A stretch of 64,000 nt of DNA from Streptomyces sp. CB02058 (GCF_001905505.1 NZ_LIPG01000004.1:924943-988942), one strand, 5' to 3'; shown: positions 1-9,538, numbered from the stretch's first letter. A program made the numbers and translations. The notes: generated by a model not told the origin, from the letters alone.

Positions 1-368
1 TGCCGCAGCCCCAGGCTCGCGCGGGCCAGCAGCACGGCGGTGAGCGCCGCCATTCCGCTGGCGAACGCGACCGCGCTCTCGGTGCCTTCGAGCCGGGCCA
101 GTGCGGTCTCGAAGCGGGAGGTCGTCGGGTTGTCCAGCCGTGCGTAGACGGGCGGCCCGTCGGGCCTGGCCCCGGTGGTGGCGAAGACGTCGATGCGTTC
201 GGCCTCTCCACGGGAGTCGTACGAGGGATAGGTGGTGGACAGATCGATGGGCGCGGCGTGCAGCCCGAGAGAGGCGAGATCGTCGCGTCCCGCGTGCACG
301 GCTTCGGTGGCGAGCGCCCTGGACCGGAAGGGGACCGGGGATGTCGGCGATGAGGCTTCGGTGTCCAT
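1..368 (-). CDS. PLP-dependent trans-sulfuration enzyme (Cys/Met metabolism family), N-terminal part
   Basis: Reading leftward from an ATG at 368, about 122 codons stay open to the window edge, so only the N-terminal third is visible. The translation has the family start pattern: ATEAVHAG, then APIDLSTTYPSYDS, then VYARLDNPTTSRFETALARLEG and ESAVAFASGMAALTAVLLA. These are landmarks of cystathionine gamma-synthase, gamma-lyase and methionine gamma-lyase enzymes, which use pyridoxal phosphate to make or break C-S bonds; the PLP lysine lies outside the window. The gene is divergent from an Lrp/AsnC regulator only 59 bases away, an arrangement that suggests direct control by it. The exact substrate cannot be told from this part. 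Confidence 0.85.
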   Translation of the reverse strand, partial: MDTEASSPTSPVPFRSRALATEAVHAGRDDLASLGLHAAPIDLSTTYPSYDSRGEAERIDVFATTGARPDGPPVYARLDNPTTSRFETALARLEGTESAVAFASGMAALTAVLLARASLGLR

Positions 369-427
369 GTCACCAGCCTGAACATCATCCGGGCGAGTGT
401 GCCCAGTGACCGTGTTACGTTCGCCGG

Positions 428-958
428 ATGTCTGAATCCGTCGCTCTCGATCCGGTCGATCTGCATATTCTGCGACTGCTGCAGAACGATGCCCGGACGA
501 CGTACCGGGAACTCGCCGCCGAAGTCGGGGTGGCCCCGTCCACCTGTCTGGACCGGGTGGCGCGGCTGCGCCGCTCGGGGGTGATCCTCGGGCACCGGCT
601 GCGGCTCGATCCGGCCAGGATCGGACGAGGTCTGGAGGCGCTGCTTCTCGTGCAGGTCCGCCCGCACCGCAGGGAGCTGATCGGCCCGTTCGTCGAGCGG
701 ATCCGGGCGCTGCCGGAGTCCCGGGCGTTCTTCCACCTCACCGGGCCCGACGACTATCTGGTGCATGTGGCCGTGGCGGACCCCGCGGACCTTCAGCGCC
801 TGGTGCTGGACGAGTTCACCTCCCGCCGCGAAGTGGCGCGGGTGGACACGCGGTTGATCTTCCAGCAGTGGGAGTGCGGTCCGCTGATGCCGCCCTCGCC
901 AGGGGCACGGTCCGCCGGCGGCGCAGCCGGGACGTCCTCCGACTCCTCCGGGTCGTAG
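428..958 (+). CDS. Lrp/AsnC family transcriptional regulator
   Basis: A 176-residue protein with an AsnC-type helix-turn-helix at about residues 8-55 (DLHILRLLQNDARTTYRELA, then VAPSTCLDRVARLRRSGVI) and a RAM ligand-binding domain at about 68-146. The last 30 residues are a Gly/Ala/Ser-rich tail beyond the usual 145-150 residue length. Family members bind DNA as oligomers and respond to amino acids. It lies divergent from the trans-sulfuration enzyme and probably controls it together with its own synthesis; that is inference from position. The start at 428 is the first ATG and keeps the complete DNA-binding domain. Confidence 0.92.
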   Translation: MSESVALDPVDLHILRLLQNDARTTYRELAAEVGVAPSTCLDRVARLRRSGVILGHRLRLDPARIGRGLEALLLVQVRPHRRELIGPFVERIRALPESRAFFHLTGPDDYLVHVAVADPADLQRLVLDEFTSRREVARVDTRLIFQQWECGPLMPPSPGARSAGGAAGTSSDSSGS

Positions 959-1050
959 ATGTATTGGTCACGAGCCTCGTCCGGATCATGGCTGCGTCCG
1001 AAGTCGGATTCCCCGTGACGCGAGGGCCTCCGCCGTACGAGGATGTCCAC

Positions 1051-2736
1051 ATGTCAGACACTTCGAGCAGCTCACTGCCGCGCCAGGTCGCCGACGCGTA
1101 CGTCGACGCAATCATCGAACTCGACCCGATCACCGGTACCTATCTCGGTGTCGCGGAAAGCTCCCGCCGGCTGCCCGATTTCTCGCCCACCGGTCAGGCC
1201 GCGTCGGCCGAACTCATCCGCCGCACCCTCGCCGAACTAGACGTCGCCGAGCAGGTGCCGGGGGCGGAGACCGAGGAGGAGCGGCGCTGCGCACGGCTCC
1301 TCCGGGAACGCCTGACGGCCGAACTCGCCGTCCACGAGGCCGAGGAGGGCCTCCGGGCCGTTTCCAACATCCACTCCCCCGCCCACAGTGTCCGTGATGT
1401 GTTCACGGCCACCCCTACCTCCACCGAGGAGGACTGGGCCGCTGTCGCGGAGCGCCTGCGGGCCGTTCCTGGCGCGCTGGAGGGGTACCGCTCCTCGCTC
1501 GCGCTCGGTCTGGAGCGCAAGCTGTACGCCGGCCCGCGCCCGACCGCCACGTTCATCGGGCAGCTGGGCGCCTGGGCCGGACAGGACGGCCCGGGCTTCT
1601 TCCAGGACTTCGTGGCCGACGGCCCGGACTCGCTGCGCGAGGAGCTGGACGAGGCAGCGGGCCAGGCCGCCGCGAGCCTGGTCGTCCTGCGGGACTGGAT
1701 GCGGGACGTGTACGCCCCCGCGATCGAGGGCGCTCCCGACACCGTGGGCCGTGAGCGCTACGCCCGCTGGGCACGCCAGTTCAACGGCACGGACCTGGAT
1801 CTGGACGAGGCGTACGCGTACGGCTGGTCCGAGTACCACCGGCTGCTGGCCGAGATGAAGACCGAGGCGGACAAGATCCTCCCGGGCGCGGGGCCGTGGG
1901 AGGCGCTCGCCCATCTCGATGTCCACGGCAAGCACATCGAGGGCGTGGACGAGGTCCGGGTCTGGCTGCAGAGCCTCATGGACGAGGCGATCGAGGCGCT
2001 CGACGGGACCCACTTCGAACTCGCCGAGCGCGTGCGGAAGGTCGAGTCGCGGATCGCCCCGGCGGGAGGCGCCGCCGCTCCGTACTACACCGGTCCCTCG
2101 GAGGACTTCTCGCGGCCGGGCCGCACCTGGCTGCCCACGATGGGCGAGACCCGCTTCCCCGTGTACGACCTGGTGTCGACCTGGTACCACGAGGGCGTGC
2201 CGGGCCACCATCTCCAGATCGCCCAGTGGACGCATGTCGCCGAGAGCCTCTCGCGCTACCAGGCCTCGGTCGGCCAGGTCAGCGCCAACGCCGAGGGCTG
2301 GGCTCTCTACGCCGAGCGGCTCATGGACGAGCTGGGGTTCCTGCCCGACGCGGAGCGCCGCCTCGGCTATCTCGACGCACAGATGATGCGTGCCTGCCGG
2401 GTGATCGTCGACATCGGCATGCACCTGGAGCTGGAGATTCCCGCGGACTCGCCCTTCCACCCCGGTGAGCGGTGGACTCCGGATCTGGCGGAGGAGTTCT
2501 TCGGCAGCCACAGCGGCCGTCCCGCCGACTTCGTGGAGAGCGAGCTGACCCGCTATCTGTCGATGCCGGGGCAGGCGATCGGCTACAAGCTGGGCGAGCG
2601 TGCGTGGCTGCTGGGCCGGGAGAACGCCCGTAAGGCGCACGGTGACGCGTTCGACCTCAAGGCCTGGCACATGGCTGCCCTGTCCCAGGGCTCGCTGGGC
2701 CTGGACGACCTGGTGGACGAGCTGTCCCGGCTCTGA
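1051..2736 (+). CDS. DUF885 family hydrolase (putative zinc-type peptidase)
   Basis: A 561-residue protein of the DUF885 family. The family hallmark YHEGVPGHHLQ lies near residues 378-388 and resembles the HExxH-like metal site of metallopeptidases; a second conserved block (NAEGWALYAERLMDELG) follows about 30 residues later. No signal peptide is visible, so it is probably cytoplasmic. The ATG at 1051 is chosen because a GAGG lies 8-9 bases upstream and family homology begins there, although the reading frame is open further upstream. The physiological substrate is unknown for most members. It stands alone between the Lrp gene and a strong terminator at 2813-2852. Confidence 0.88.
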   Translation: MSDTSSSSLPRQVADAYVDAIIELDPITGTYLGVAESSRRLPDFSPTGQAASAELIRRTLAELDVAEQVPGAETEEERRCARLLRERLTAELAVHEAEEGLRAVSNIHSPAHSVRDVFTATPTSTEEDWAAVAERLRAVPGALEGYRSSLALGLERKLYAGPRPTATFIGQLGAWAGQDGPGFFQDFVADGPDSLREELDEAAGQAAASLVVLRDWMRDVYAPAIEGAPDTVGRERYARWARQFNGTDLDLDEAYAYGWSEYHRLLAEMKTEADKILPGAGPWEALAHLDVHGKHIEGVDEVRVWLQSLMDEAIEALDGTHFELAERVRKVESRIAPAGGAAAPYYTGPSEDFSRPGRTWLPTMGETRFPVYDLVSTWYHEGVPGHHLQIAQWTHVAESLSRYQASVGQVSANAEGWALYAERLMDELGFLPDAERRLGYLDAQMMRACRVIVDIGMHLELEIPADSPFHPGERWTPDLAEEFFGSHSGRPADFVESELTRYLSMPGQAIGYKLGERAWLLGRENARKAHGDAFDLKAWHMAALSQGSLGLDDLVDELSRL

Positions 2737-2812
2737 TCCCCCGCCCTGGCCGGGGCCCTGGCGCGATCCTTGCGACCTGAGGACCCGGCAGCCCGAGGTC
2801 CTGGCGGTCCGG

Positions 2813-2852
2813 GGAAGAGGGGGCCGGTGATCGCTCGCCGGCCCCCTCTTCC
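2813..2852. terminator. Bidirectional terminator hairpin between DUF885 gene and sbcC
   Basis: A perfect inverted repeat with 15-base arms (GGAAGAGGGGGCCGG at 2813-2827, complement at 2838-2852) and a 10-base loop. It lies between two convergent genes, so it can serve both strands. There is no clear T-run, as is common in Streptomyces. Confidence 0.75.
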
Positions 2853-2935
2853 GCCGTTTCCGTCACCACGGGAACGGCGGGGCCGAGGTGGCTGCCGCCG
2901 GGAAGCGGGCGGGACACCCCTCCCCCGCCGCCCGG

Positions 2936-5900
2936 TCAGCCGTTGAGCGCGCCCGCCACCCGGTGGCGCACCGCCGAGCCGTGGCGTTCCTTCACCACTT
3001 CGAGCTGGGCGGGGATGCGGCGGCGCAGGTCGGCCACGTGGCTGACGATCCCGACGCTGCGGTCGCGTTCGCGCAGCGAGTCCAGGACGTCGAGCACCTC
3101 GTCCAGGGTCTGGTCGTCGAGGCTCCCGAAGCCCTCGTCGATGAACAGCGTGTCCAGTCGTACGCCGCCCGCCTCGTCGGTCACCACATCGGCGAGGCCG
3201 AGTGCGAGGGCCAGCGAGGCGAAGAAGGTCTCACCGCCGGAGAGGGTGGCCGTGTCACGCTCCCGGCCCGTCCAGGAGTCGACGACGTGCAGCCCGAGCC
3301 CCGCCCTGCGGCCTCCGCTGCGCTCGTCGGAGTGGACCAGGGTGTAGCGGCCCGAGGACATCCGCTGGAGCCGGGCCGAGGCAGCCGCGGCCACCTGTTC
3401 GAGGCGGGCAGCCAGTACGTACGCCTCCAGCCTCATCTTCCGCTCGTTGTCGGCCGATGTGCCGGCGGTGAGCCCGGCGAGGCGGGCCACCCGGTCGTAC
3501 TCCTGGCGCAGCGGCCCGAGCGCCCGTACGTCGTCCTCGGCCCGGCGGGAGAGCCGGTCGAGTTCGGCGCCGCGCTCCCGCGCCGCGGAGTGTGCGGCGG
3601 CACTGTCGCGCAGGAGCCTCACGGACAGCTCGTGGGCTTCCCGCGCGGCGTCCGGTGTCGCGGGCGGGCGGTCGGCCGCCGCCCTGGCGTCGTCCTCGGC
3701 AAGCCGGTCGGCGACCGCGGCGGCCTCCGTCTGCCAGGCATCGATCCGGTGCTGGAGCTCCCGCTGCGCGGTGTCGTCGAGCAGCTTCGCGGCGGCGGCC
3801 TCCGGGGTGTCGAACCCGGCCCGGAACGCGGCGTCCGCCAGCCTCCCGTCGGCCTCCTTGAGCCGCTCGGCGGCACGCTGTTCCTCCCGGAGGGCGTCCG
3901 CCGCCCCCGCGAGCAGCCCGATACGGCGCTCCAGCAGGGCGGCATGCTGAGCGACGGAGTCGCAGGCGCCCCGCGCCTTGGCCAGCTCGGTCTTTAGCGC
4001 GGACTGCTCACGGTCGAGCGCTTCCCGCTGCGAGGTGCGGGCGGCGGCGCGGCGCTCCGCCTGCTGCCGGTCGTCGAGCCGGCCCAGGTGCTCACGCTCG
4101 GCGGCGGCGAGGGCTTCCCTGGCCGCGTGTGTTCCGGCGGCCAGGCGGTGCGCGTCCCGGTGCTCGCGGGCCAGCCGGTCGGCGGACTCCTGGAGCTCGT
4201 CGACGGATACGAGGTAGCGGTCGTCCGGTACGGGAAGACCGCCCCCGGCCGCCGGCAGCGGCGCGCCCGTGTCATCCGGTTCCGCTGCCTCCGAACGTGC
4301 CGCGGCGAGGCGCTCACGCAGCACTCCGAGCTCGCCCTCGGCCTCGGTGCGCGCCAGGTCGGCACGCTGATGGGCGGCGAGGGCCGCCTCCTCGGTGGCC
4401 CGGTCCACGTGCCCGTCCTCGGCCCGGGCGGGCTCGGGGTGTTCGGCCGAACCGCACACGGTGCACGCCACTCCGTCGACGAGCCGGCCCGCGAGCTCCG
4501 CCGCGATCCCCCGCAGCCGCTGTTCCCGCAGCCCGAGCCACTTCTCGTGCGCGGCCACCGCACACTCCCTGGCAGCCGTGAGACAGGCCGCCGCCGTCTC
4601 CTCCTGCACGGAGAGGGCGTCGCGCCTGCGTGCCGCGTCCAGCCTCCTGCGCGCGGGGCCGAGCCGGCCGGCCAGCTGTTCCGCCCTGGTCGCCGCGTCC
4701 TGCGCGGTCTCGACGCGTTCCCTCAGGCTCCGGTGCGTCGCGTCCCAGGCGGCCAGCCAGGTCTCCGCCTCCTGGATCAGCTCGTCGTCGGCGCGCGACT
4801 GCCTCTCCAGACCGGCCCGTTCGGCGTCGATGTCCCTGCTGCGCTGCTCGGCCCGGCGCGCGGCGTCGAGTGCGCCCAGCTCGGCCCGGAGTCCGCGCTC
4901 CCGCTCGGCGAGCTGGTCGGAGCCCGCTTCGGTCAGGGCGGGCGGCAGCTCGGCCCGGGACCGCTCGCGGGCGGCCAGGGCCGTGCGATGGGCGCGTTCC
5001 GCCTCGTCCCGCAGCCCGAGCGCGGGGGCGACCAGATCCGCCTTGCGCGCGCGGGTCAACTGCTCGTGACAGCGGTCGCGCTCGGCGCGGCGTTCCTCCA
5101 GTCCGGCCGCGCGGCGACGGGTCTCCTCGTACCTCTGCTGGAGCCGGGCCAGTTCGGTCTCAGCTTCGAGTGCCTGGCGTGCGGCGGTGTTCCGGCCCTC
5201 CGCCTCGGCCAGGACGCACCGGGCGATGTCGAGCCGCTCGCGGGCACCGCTGCGCGCGACGGCGGCCCACCGCAGGATGCCCTCGGCGAGCCCTGGTTCG
5301 CCGGGGCGCTCCTCGGGCTGTGCCATCTCGTCCGCCGCGGGGCCGGCCGCCTGTGCGATGCGCTGGGCGAGGGCGAGGACCTGTTCGTCCGCCGTCCTCA
5401 CCCGGGCCTCGGCCACGCGTCGGAGCTCGGCCAGGCGTTCCTCGACGGCCGCGAACCGGCGGGTGTCGAAGAGCCGGCCGAGCAGCTTGCCGCGTGCCTC
5501 CGCGTCCGCGCGCAGGAACCGCGCGAAGTCGCCCTGGGGCAGCAGCACCACCTGGCAGAACTGGTCACGGCTCATCCCGATGAGCCCGCCGATCTCCTCG
5601 CCGATCTCCTGGTGGGAGCGGCTGAGCGCCTTCCAGCCGTGCTCGGCGTCGTACTCGCGGAGCCAGCTCTGCGCCTTCTCGGTGGTGAAGCCGCCGCCCC
5701 TCTTCTTGGGCCGGGGCTGTGCGGGCCGTCTGGTGATCTCCAGCCGGCGCCCGCCGACGGTCAGCTCGAGGCACACCTCGGTCGGCAGGTCCACCGGGGC
5801 GTGGTCGCTGCGCAGCGAGGTACCGGGGCTCTGCCGGGCGCCGGGCACCGCGCCGTAGAGCCCGTAGCAGACGGCGTCGAGCACGGAGGTCTTGCCCGCG

Positions 5901-6013
5901 CCCGTCGGTCCGTGCAGGAGGAAGATCCCGGCGGAGGAGAGCGCGTCGAAGTCGACCTCCTGGGTCGCGCCGAAGGGTCCGAACGCGGTGAGGGCGAGCT
6001 TGTGCAGCCTCAA
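2936..6013 (-). CDS. sbcC: Exonuclease SbcCD subunit C (SMC-like ATPase)
   Basis: A 1025-residue SMC/Rad50-like ATPase. It has a Walker A (HGPTGAGKTSVLDAVCYG, about residues 34-51), long Ala/Arg/Glu-rich coiled coils, a zinc-hook CTVC about midway (near residue 515), an ABC signature (TLSGGETFFASLALALG) and a Walker B (DTLFIDEGFGSLD) near the C-terminus. With SbcD it forms a nuclease complex that opens hairpins and processes blocked DNA ends. The start is a TTG at 6013 that overlaps the sbcD stop codon (TTGA, four bases), so the two are translationally coupled. Length and domain order are normal for actinobacterial SbcC. Confidence 0.96.
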   Translation of the reverse strand: MRLHKLALTAFGPFGATQEVDFDALSSAGIFLLHGPTGAGKTSVLDAVCYGLYGAVPGARQSPGTSLRSDHAPVDLPTEVCLELTVGGRRLEITRRPAQPRPKKRGGGFTTEKAQSWLREYDAEHGWKALSRSHQEIGEEIGGLIGMSRDQFCQVVLLPQGDFARFLRADAEARGKLLGRLFDTRRFAAVEERLAELRRVAEARVRTADEQVLALAQRIAQAAGPAADEMAQPEERPGEPGLAEGILRWAAVARSGARERLDIARCVLAEAEGRNTAARQALEAETELARLQQRYEETRRRAAGLEERRAERDRCHEQLTRARKADLVAPALGLRDEAERAHRTALAARERSRAELPPALTEAGSDQLAERERGLRAELGALDAARRAEQRSRDIDAERAGLERQSRADDELIQEAETWLAAWDATHRSLRERVETAQDAATRAEQLAGRLGPARRRLDAARRRDALSVQEETAAACLTAARECAVAAHEKWLGLREQRLRGIAAELAGRLVDGVACTVCGSAEHPEPARAEDGHVDRATEEAALAAHQRADLARTEAEGELGVLRERLAAARSEAAEPDDTGAPLPAAGGGLPVPDDRYLVSVDELQESADRLAREHRDAHRLAAGTHAAREALAAAEREHLGRLDDRQQAERRAAARTSQREALDREQSALKTELAKARGACDSVAQHAALLERRIGLLAGAADALREEQRAAERLKEADGRLADAAFRAGFDTPEAAAAKLLDDTAQRELQHRIDAWQTEAAAVADRLAEDDARAAADRPPATPDAAREAHELSVRLLRDSAAAHSAARERGAELDRLSRRAEDDVRALGPLRQEYDRVARLAGLTAGTSADNERKMRLEAYVLAARLEQVAAAASARLQRMSSGRYTLVHSDERSGGRRAGLGLHVVDSWTGRERDTATLSGGETFFASLALALGLADVVTDEAGGVRLDTLFIDEGFGSLDDQTLDEVLDVLDSLRERDRSVGIVSHVADLRRRIPAQLEVVKERHGSAVRHRVAGALNG

Positions 6014-7179
6014 CGGGACACCTCGCCGGTCACGTCGTCGACCCGTACGTCGTCGAAGGCGGCGCGCAGCACCGTCCGCTCCCGCGCGCTGGGGCCGCTT
6101 CCGCCGCGTACATGGGCCACGAAGTCCTCCGCGATCTGCTGGTCGTCACGGCCCCTGAGCCGCTGGGCGTACGAGGCGGAAGGGTCGTCCGGTGTGCGTT
6201 CGGGTTCGAAGACGAGGCTGAGGGTGTACGGAAAGCGTTCGAGCAGGCGGGCCATCGGCTCGTCGGGCCGTGCGGGGTCGGTGAGCGTGGCCTCGACCCA
6301 GGCGCCCCTGTGCCGGTCGAGCGCGGGATCCTCCAGGAGGGCCTCCAGGCGTCCCCTGAGCCGTGCGAGCGGGCGGGGCACCGGGCATTCCACGCGTTCG
6401 GCCACGAGGTCGCCGCCGGTGCCGAGGTCGATCAGCCACATCGTCTTGCGGTGCGTGTGCTCGGAGAAGGAGTACGCGAGCGGTGAGCCGGAGTAGCGCA
6501 CGCGTTCCGTGACCGTCTGGCAGCCGTGCAGGTGGCCGAGCGCCACGTAGTCGACGCCGTCGAAGACTCCGGCGGGGACCGCGGCGACGCCTCCGACGGT
6601 GATGTCGCGTTCGCTGTCGCTGGGCTCTCCGCCCGCCACGAACGCATGGGCGAGGACCACCGAGCGTGTGCCGTCGGGCCGGGCGGCGAGATCGGCGCGT
6701 ACCCGGTCCATGGCCGCGGTGAGGACGGCTTCGTGCCCCGCCTTCGAGGCGCCCAGGCTGTCCTTGACGAGGGCGGGTTCCAGATAGGGCAACCCGTAGA
6801 ACGCCACGTCACCCCCTTCGGGGTCCGGCAGCAGGACCGGGGTGGCACAGTCGGCCGGGTCGGTCCGCAGATGGATGCCGGCCCGCGCGATGAGCCCCGC
6901 GCCGACCCCGAGCCTCCGGGCCGAGTCGTGGTTTCCGGAGATCATGACGGTCGGCACGCCGGCGGCGGCGAGCCGGTGCAGTGCGTCGTCGAACAGCTGG
7001 ACGGCCGAGAGCGGCGGGACGGCCCGGTCGTAGACGTCACCCGCGACGACGACCACGTCGACCGACCGTGCCCGGACGGTCTCCACGAGGTGGTCGAGGT
7101 AGGCGGCCTGGGCGTCGAGCATCGGGACGCGGTGGAACGACCTCCCCAGATGCCAGTCCGAGGTGTGCAGAATCCTCAC
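6010..7179 (-). CDS. sbcD: Exonuclease SbcCD subunit D (Mre11-like nuclease)
   Basis: A 389-residue calcineurin-like phosphoesterase. The metal-binding motifs are visible in order: SDWHLG at residues 7-12, VVAGDVYDRAVPP, SGNHDS, and the H-containing blocks VLAHAF and ALGHLHG. It supplies the nuclease activity of the SbcCD complex. The GTG at 7179 is preferred over an in-frame ATG at 7215, because a GGAG lies seven bases upstream and the protein then begins MRILHTSDWHLG as in other actinobacteria. It is first in a two-gene operon and overlaps sbcC by four bases. Confidence 0.95.
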   Translation of the reverse strand: MRILHTSDWHLGRSFHRVPMLDAQAAYLDHLVETVRARSVDVVVVAGDVYDRAVPPLSAVQLFDDALHRLAAAGVPTVMISGNHDSARRLGVGAGLIARAGIHLRTDPADCATPVLLPDPEGGDVAFYGLPYLEPALVKDSLGASKAGHEAVLTAAMDRVRADLAARPDGTRSVVLAHAFVAGGEPSDSERDITVGGVAAVPAGVFDGVDYVALGHLHGCQTVTERVRYSGSPLAYSFSEHTHRKTMWLIDLGTGGDLVAERVECPVPRPLARLRGRLEALLEDPALDRHRGAWVEATLTDPARPDEPMARLLERFPYTLSLVFEPERTPDDPSASYAQRLRGRDDQQIAEDFVAHVRGGSGPSARERTVLRAAFDDVRVDDVTGEVSR

Positions 7180-7311
7180 GACATCACTCCGACGGCTTCG
7201 ACCCGCATGTTCCACTTCCTCCGCCCCCAGGACCCCACAGGTCCGGCACCCGCCCGCCCCGGAGATCCGCGGCGGACCCGACCACGCTAATGCCGTCCGG
7301 CCCCGGACCCC

Positions 7312-7947
7312 TCATCCGCCTCGGACGTCTCCGTACGCCTCGCCACCCAGTTCGAGCATCGCGGTGCCCGCCGTGGCGTCCGCCAGCCAGGCCCTGAAGC
7401 CGTCGACCCCGGCGTCCGGCAGCCCGATCCCGATGGTCACCGCCTCTGCGTACGACACCTCGCGCACGTCCACACCGGTGGCGCGCAGATCGTTCTCCAG
7501 CTTGCCCGCCCGCTGGTGGTCGACGGTGACGGTGGCCAGCCTGAACCGCCTGCGGGTGGTCGTGCCCAGCGCGTCCAACGCCTCCCCGACCGCTCCTCCG
7601 TACGCCCGGATCAGTCCGCCCGCGCCCAGCTTGACGCCGCCGAAGTAGCGCGTGACCACGGCGACGACGTACCGCGTCTCGCGGCGCATGAGCATCTGGA
7701 GCATGGGGACGCCCGCCGTCCCGCCGGGCTCCCCGTCGTCGCTCGCCTTCTGCACGGAGGCATCGGCGCCGATCACGTAGGCATAGCAGTTGTGGTTGGC
7801 GGTGGGGTGCTCCTTGCGGACGCGTGCGACGAACTCCTGCGCCTCCTGCTCGGTGGCGGCGGGGGCGAGCGCGCAGAGGAAGCGCGATCGGCTGACCTCT
7901 GTCTCGTGCACGCCCGCGCGGGCGACGGTGCGGTACTGCTCCTGCAT
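7312..7947 (-). CDS. YigZ / IMPACT family protein
   Basis: A 211-residue member of the UPF0029 (IMPACT) family. The N-terminal domain holds the family motifs HPTANHNCYAYVIG and SDDGEPGGTAGVPML, and the C-terminal part has the small ferredoxin-like domain typical of YigZ. Eukaryotic IMPACT modulates GCN2; bacterial members are linked to translation-related roles but have no firmly fixed reaction. The ATG at 7947 gives the usual family length. It stands alone, 96 bases downstream of the sbcD start, and is divergent from the CoA-binding protein gene. Confidence 0.92.
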   Translation of the reverse strand: MQEQYRTVARAGVHETEVSRSRFLCALAPAATEQEAQEFVARVRKEHPTANHNCYAYVIGADASVQKASDDGEPGGTAGVPMLQMLMRRETRYVVAVVTRYFGGVKLGAGGLIRAYGGAVGEALDALGTTTRRRFRLATVTVDHQRAGKLENDLRATGVDVREVSYAEAVTIGIGLPDAGVDGFRAWLADATAGTAMLELGGEAYGDVRGG

Positions 7948-8029
7948 CGGTCCACCCTATGCGCCCGTCCGCCCCGAGGATTCACCCTCCCGTGGGGAAT
8001 GCGTCGGCCGGGCCGTCCGTTCTTCGGGC

Positions 8030-8446
8030 ATGTACGCAGACGATGAGACGATCCGCAGGATTCTCCAGGACTCGGGCGACACCTGGGCGGTGGTCGGCCT
8101 GTCCGGCAACCGCTCCCGCGCGGCCTACGGGGTGGCGGGGCTCCTCAAGACCTTCGGCAAGAGGATCGTGCCGGTGCATCCCAAGGCGGAGACGGTCCAC
8201 GGCGAGCAGGGCTACGCCTCCCTGGCGGACATACCCTTCCCCGTCGACGTGGTGGATGTGTTCGTCAACAGCGACCTCGCGGGAGGCGTGGCGGACGAGG
8301 CGGTGGCGGCCGGCGCGAAGGCGGTCTGGTTCCAGCTCGGGGTGATCGACGAAGAGGCGTACGGGCGCACACGCGCGGCGGGGCTCGACATGGTCATGGA
8401 CCGTTGCCCGGCCATCGAGATACCCCGGCTCAAGCACCCCGCCTGA
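8030..8446 (+). CDS. CoA-binding domain protein (YccU-like)
   Basis: A 138-residue stand-alone CoA-binding (succinyl-CoA synthetase alpha-like) Rossmann domain. Visible landmarks are the nucleotide-binding start WAVVGLSGNRSRAAYGVA (residues about 19-36), VPVHPK, DVVDVFVNS and the C-terminal VMDRCPAIE. Family members bind CoA, but their cellular role is not settled. The ATG at 8030 gives the normal compact length; the frame is open further upstream, but that part overlaps the divergent YigZ gene. Confidence 0.9.
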   Translation: MYADDETIRRILQDSGDTWAVVGLSGNRSRAAYGVAGLLKTFGKRIVPVHPKAETVHGEQGYASLADIPFPVDVVDVFVNSDLAGGVADEAVAAGAKAVWFQLGVIDEEAYGRTRAAGLDMVMDRCPAIEIPRLKHPA

Positions 8447-8591
8447 ACGGCGTCTGCGGCTGAGGCGCCGCGCCAGGCCGGTGCCTTGGGCTGAACCGCG
8501 CGCCCGGGCCGCGCCCCGCAGCGCGGCTGCGCGCCGTCCTGTCCGGAAGGAGTGGTGCCGCAGGGGCTCCCGGGCGGGGACAATGTGGGCT

Positions 8592-9395
8592 GTGACACAG
8601 CGACTCCTTCTCGGCGGTGAGCGCGTCGCCACTCAGCTGGACGGGCTGGGCGTGCGGGGCGGCGGCGTGGTGCTGGTGCACGGCTCGATGCGTTCCGCGG
8701 GCGGGGACGCCGAGGCCATGGCGGATGCCCTCCGCCGGGCCCTGGGGCCGGAGGGGACCCTGGTCGTCCCTGCCTTCACCCCGGAGAATTCCGACACCTC
8801 GCGCTCCTACCTGGACCGCGTCCGCGGTCTGAGCGAGCAGGCGCGTGCCGCGGTGCGCGCGACGATGCCTCCGTTCGACCCCGCGGTGTCTCCCGCACGC
8901 GCCATGGGCGTGCTGGCCGAGACGGTGCGGCTGACTCCTGGTGCGCTGCGCAGCGGGCACCCGCAGACCTCGTTCGCCGCGATCGGCCCGGCGGCGGGCA
9001 AGCTGCTCGCCGGCCACCGCCAGGACTGTCATCTCGGCGAGGACTCCCCCCTCGCCCGGCTGTACGAGGCGGATGCGCAGGTCCTGCTGCTGGGCACGGG
9101 CTTCGGGAGCTGCACGGCTTTCCATCTCGCGGAGTACCGCCTGCCCGCCCCGGCCCGCCGCCTCTACCGCTGCGTGGTGGCCCCGGAGGGCAGACGCCGC
9201 TGGTGGCAGTACGAGGACATCGAGCTGGACGACAGCGATTTTCCCGCCCTGGGGCACGACTTCGTACGCCGGGCCGCCGAGGGATCGGTGCGCACGGGCA
9301 CGGTGGGCTCGGCCCGTAGCCGCCTGTTCCGCTTCCGGGCGGCGGTGGACTTCGCCACGGAGTGGCTGAAGGAGCACCGGCCCGGCACCGGCTGA
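8592..9395 (+). CDS. AAC(3)-family N-acetyltransferase
   Basis: A 267-residue protein of the antibiotic N-acetyltransferase (AAC(3)/YokD) family. Landmarks are VLVHGSMRSAG, GTLVVPAFTPENSD, GVLAETVRLTPGALRSGHPQTSFAAIG and LLLGTGFGSCTAFHLAEY. True AAC(3) enzymes move an acetyl group from acetyl-CoA to the 3-amino group of aminoglycosides, but many Streptomyces members have no known resistance role. The GTG at 8592 follows a GGGGA by 11 bases; an ATG at 8583 in the same frame is the alternative and would add three residues. No other resistance gene is nearby, so a housekeeping or silent role is as likely as resistance. Confidence 0.85.
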   Translation: MTQRLLLGGERVATQLDGLGVRGGGVVLVHGSMRSAGGDAEAMADALRRALGPEGTLVVPAFTPENSDTSRSYLDRVRGLSEQARAAVRATMPPFDPAVSPARAMGVLAETVRLTPGALRSGHPQTSFAAIGPAAGKLLAGHRQDCHLGEDSPLARLYEADAQVLLLGTGFGSCTAFHLAEYRLPAPARRLYRCVVAPEGRRRWWQYEDIELDDSDFPALGHDFVRRAAEGSVRTGTVGSARSRLFRFRAAVDFATEWLKEHRPGTG

Positions 9396-9453
9396 GCGCC
9401 GGTCCTCCCACGCTGCCCGGTCCACCGGATGTCCCGCTCGGCCAGGCCGGGGT

Positions 9454-9511
9454 GCCAGGCAGACCCGGGCCCGTCGCGAAGGGCCAGGCAGGTCCGGGCC
9501 CCGTCGCGAAG
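9454..9511 (+). repeat. Imperfect 28-base tandem direct repeat
   Basis: Two near-identical units (9454-9481 and 9483-9511) share GCCAGGCAG, CCGGGCCC and GTCGCGAAG, and a third partial GTCGCGA follows. They lie in the gap between two convergent genes. No function is visible; replication slippage is the simplest origin. Confidence 0.6.
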
Positions 9512-9538
9512 ATCGCGAAGGGGCGTGCCCGGCCGGGT

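Noticed and set aside
4088..6496. An 802-codon plus-strand frame opposite sbcC and sbcD
   Set aside because: Antisense to two genes with complete motif sets; no family pattern.
8592..9395. Aminoglycoside resistance gene as part of an antibiotic cluster
   Set aside because: The gene is family-typical but stands among housekeeping genes, far from the biosynthetic region; a resistance role is not supported by context.
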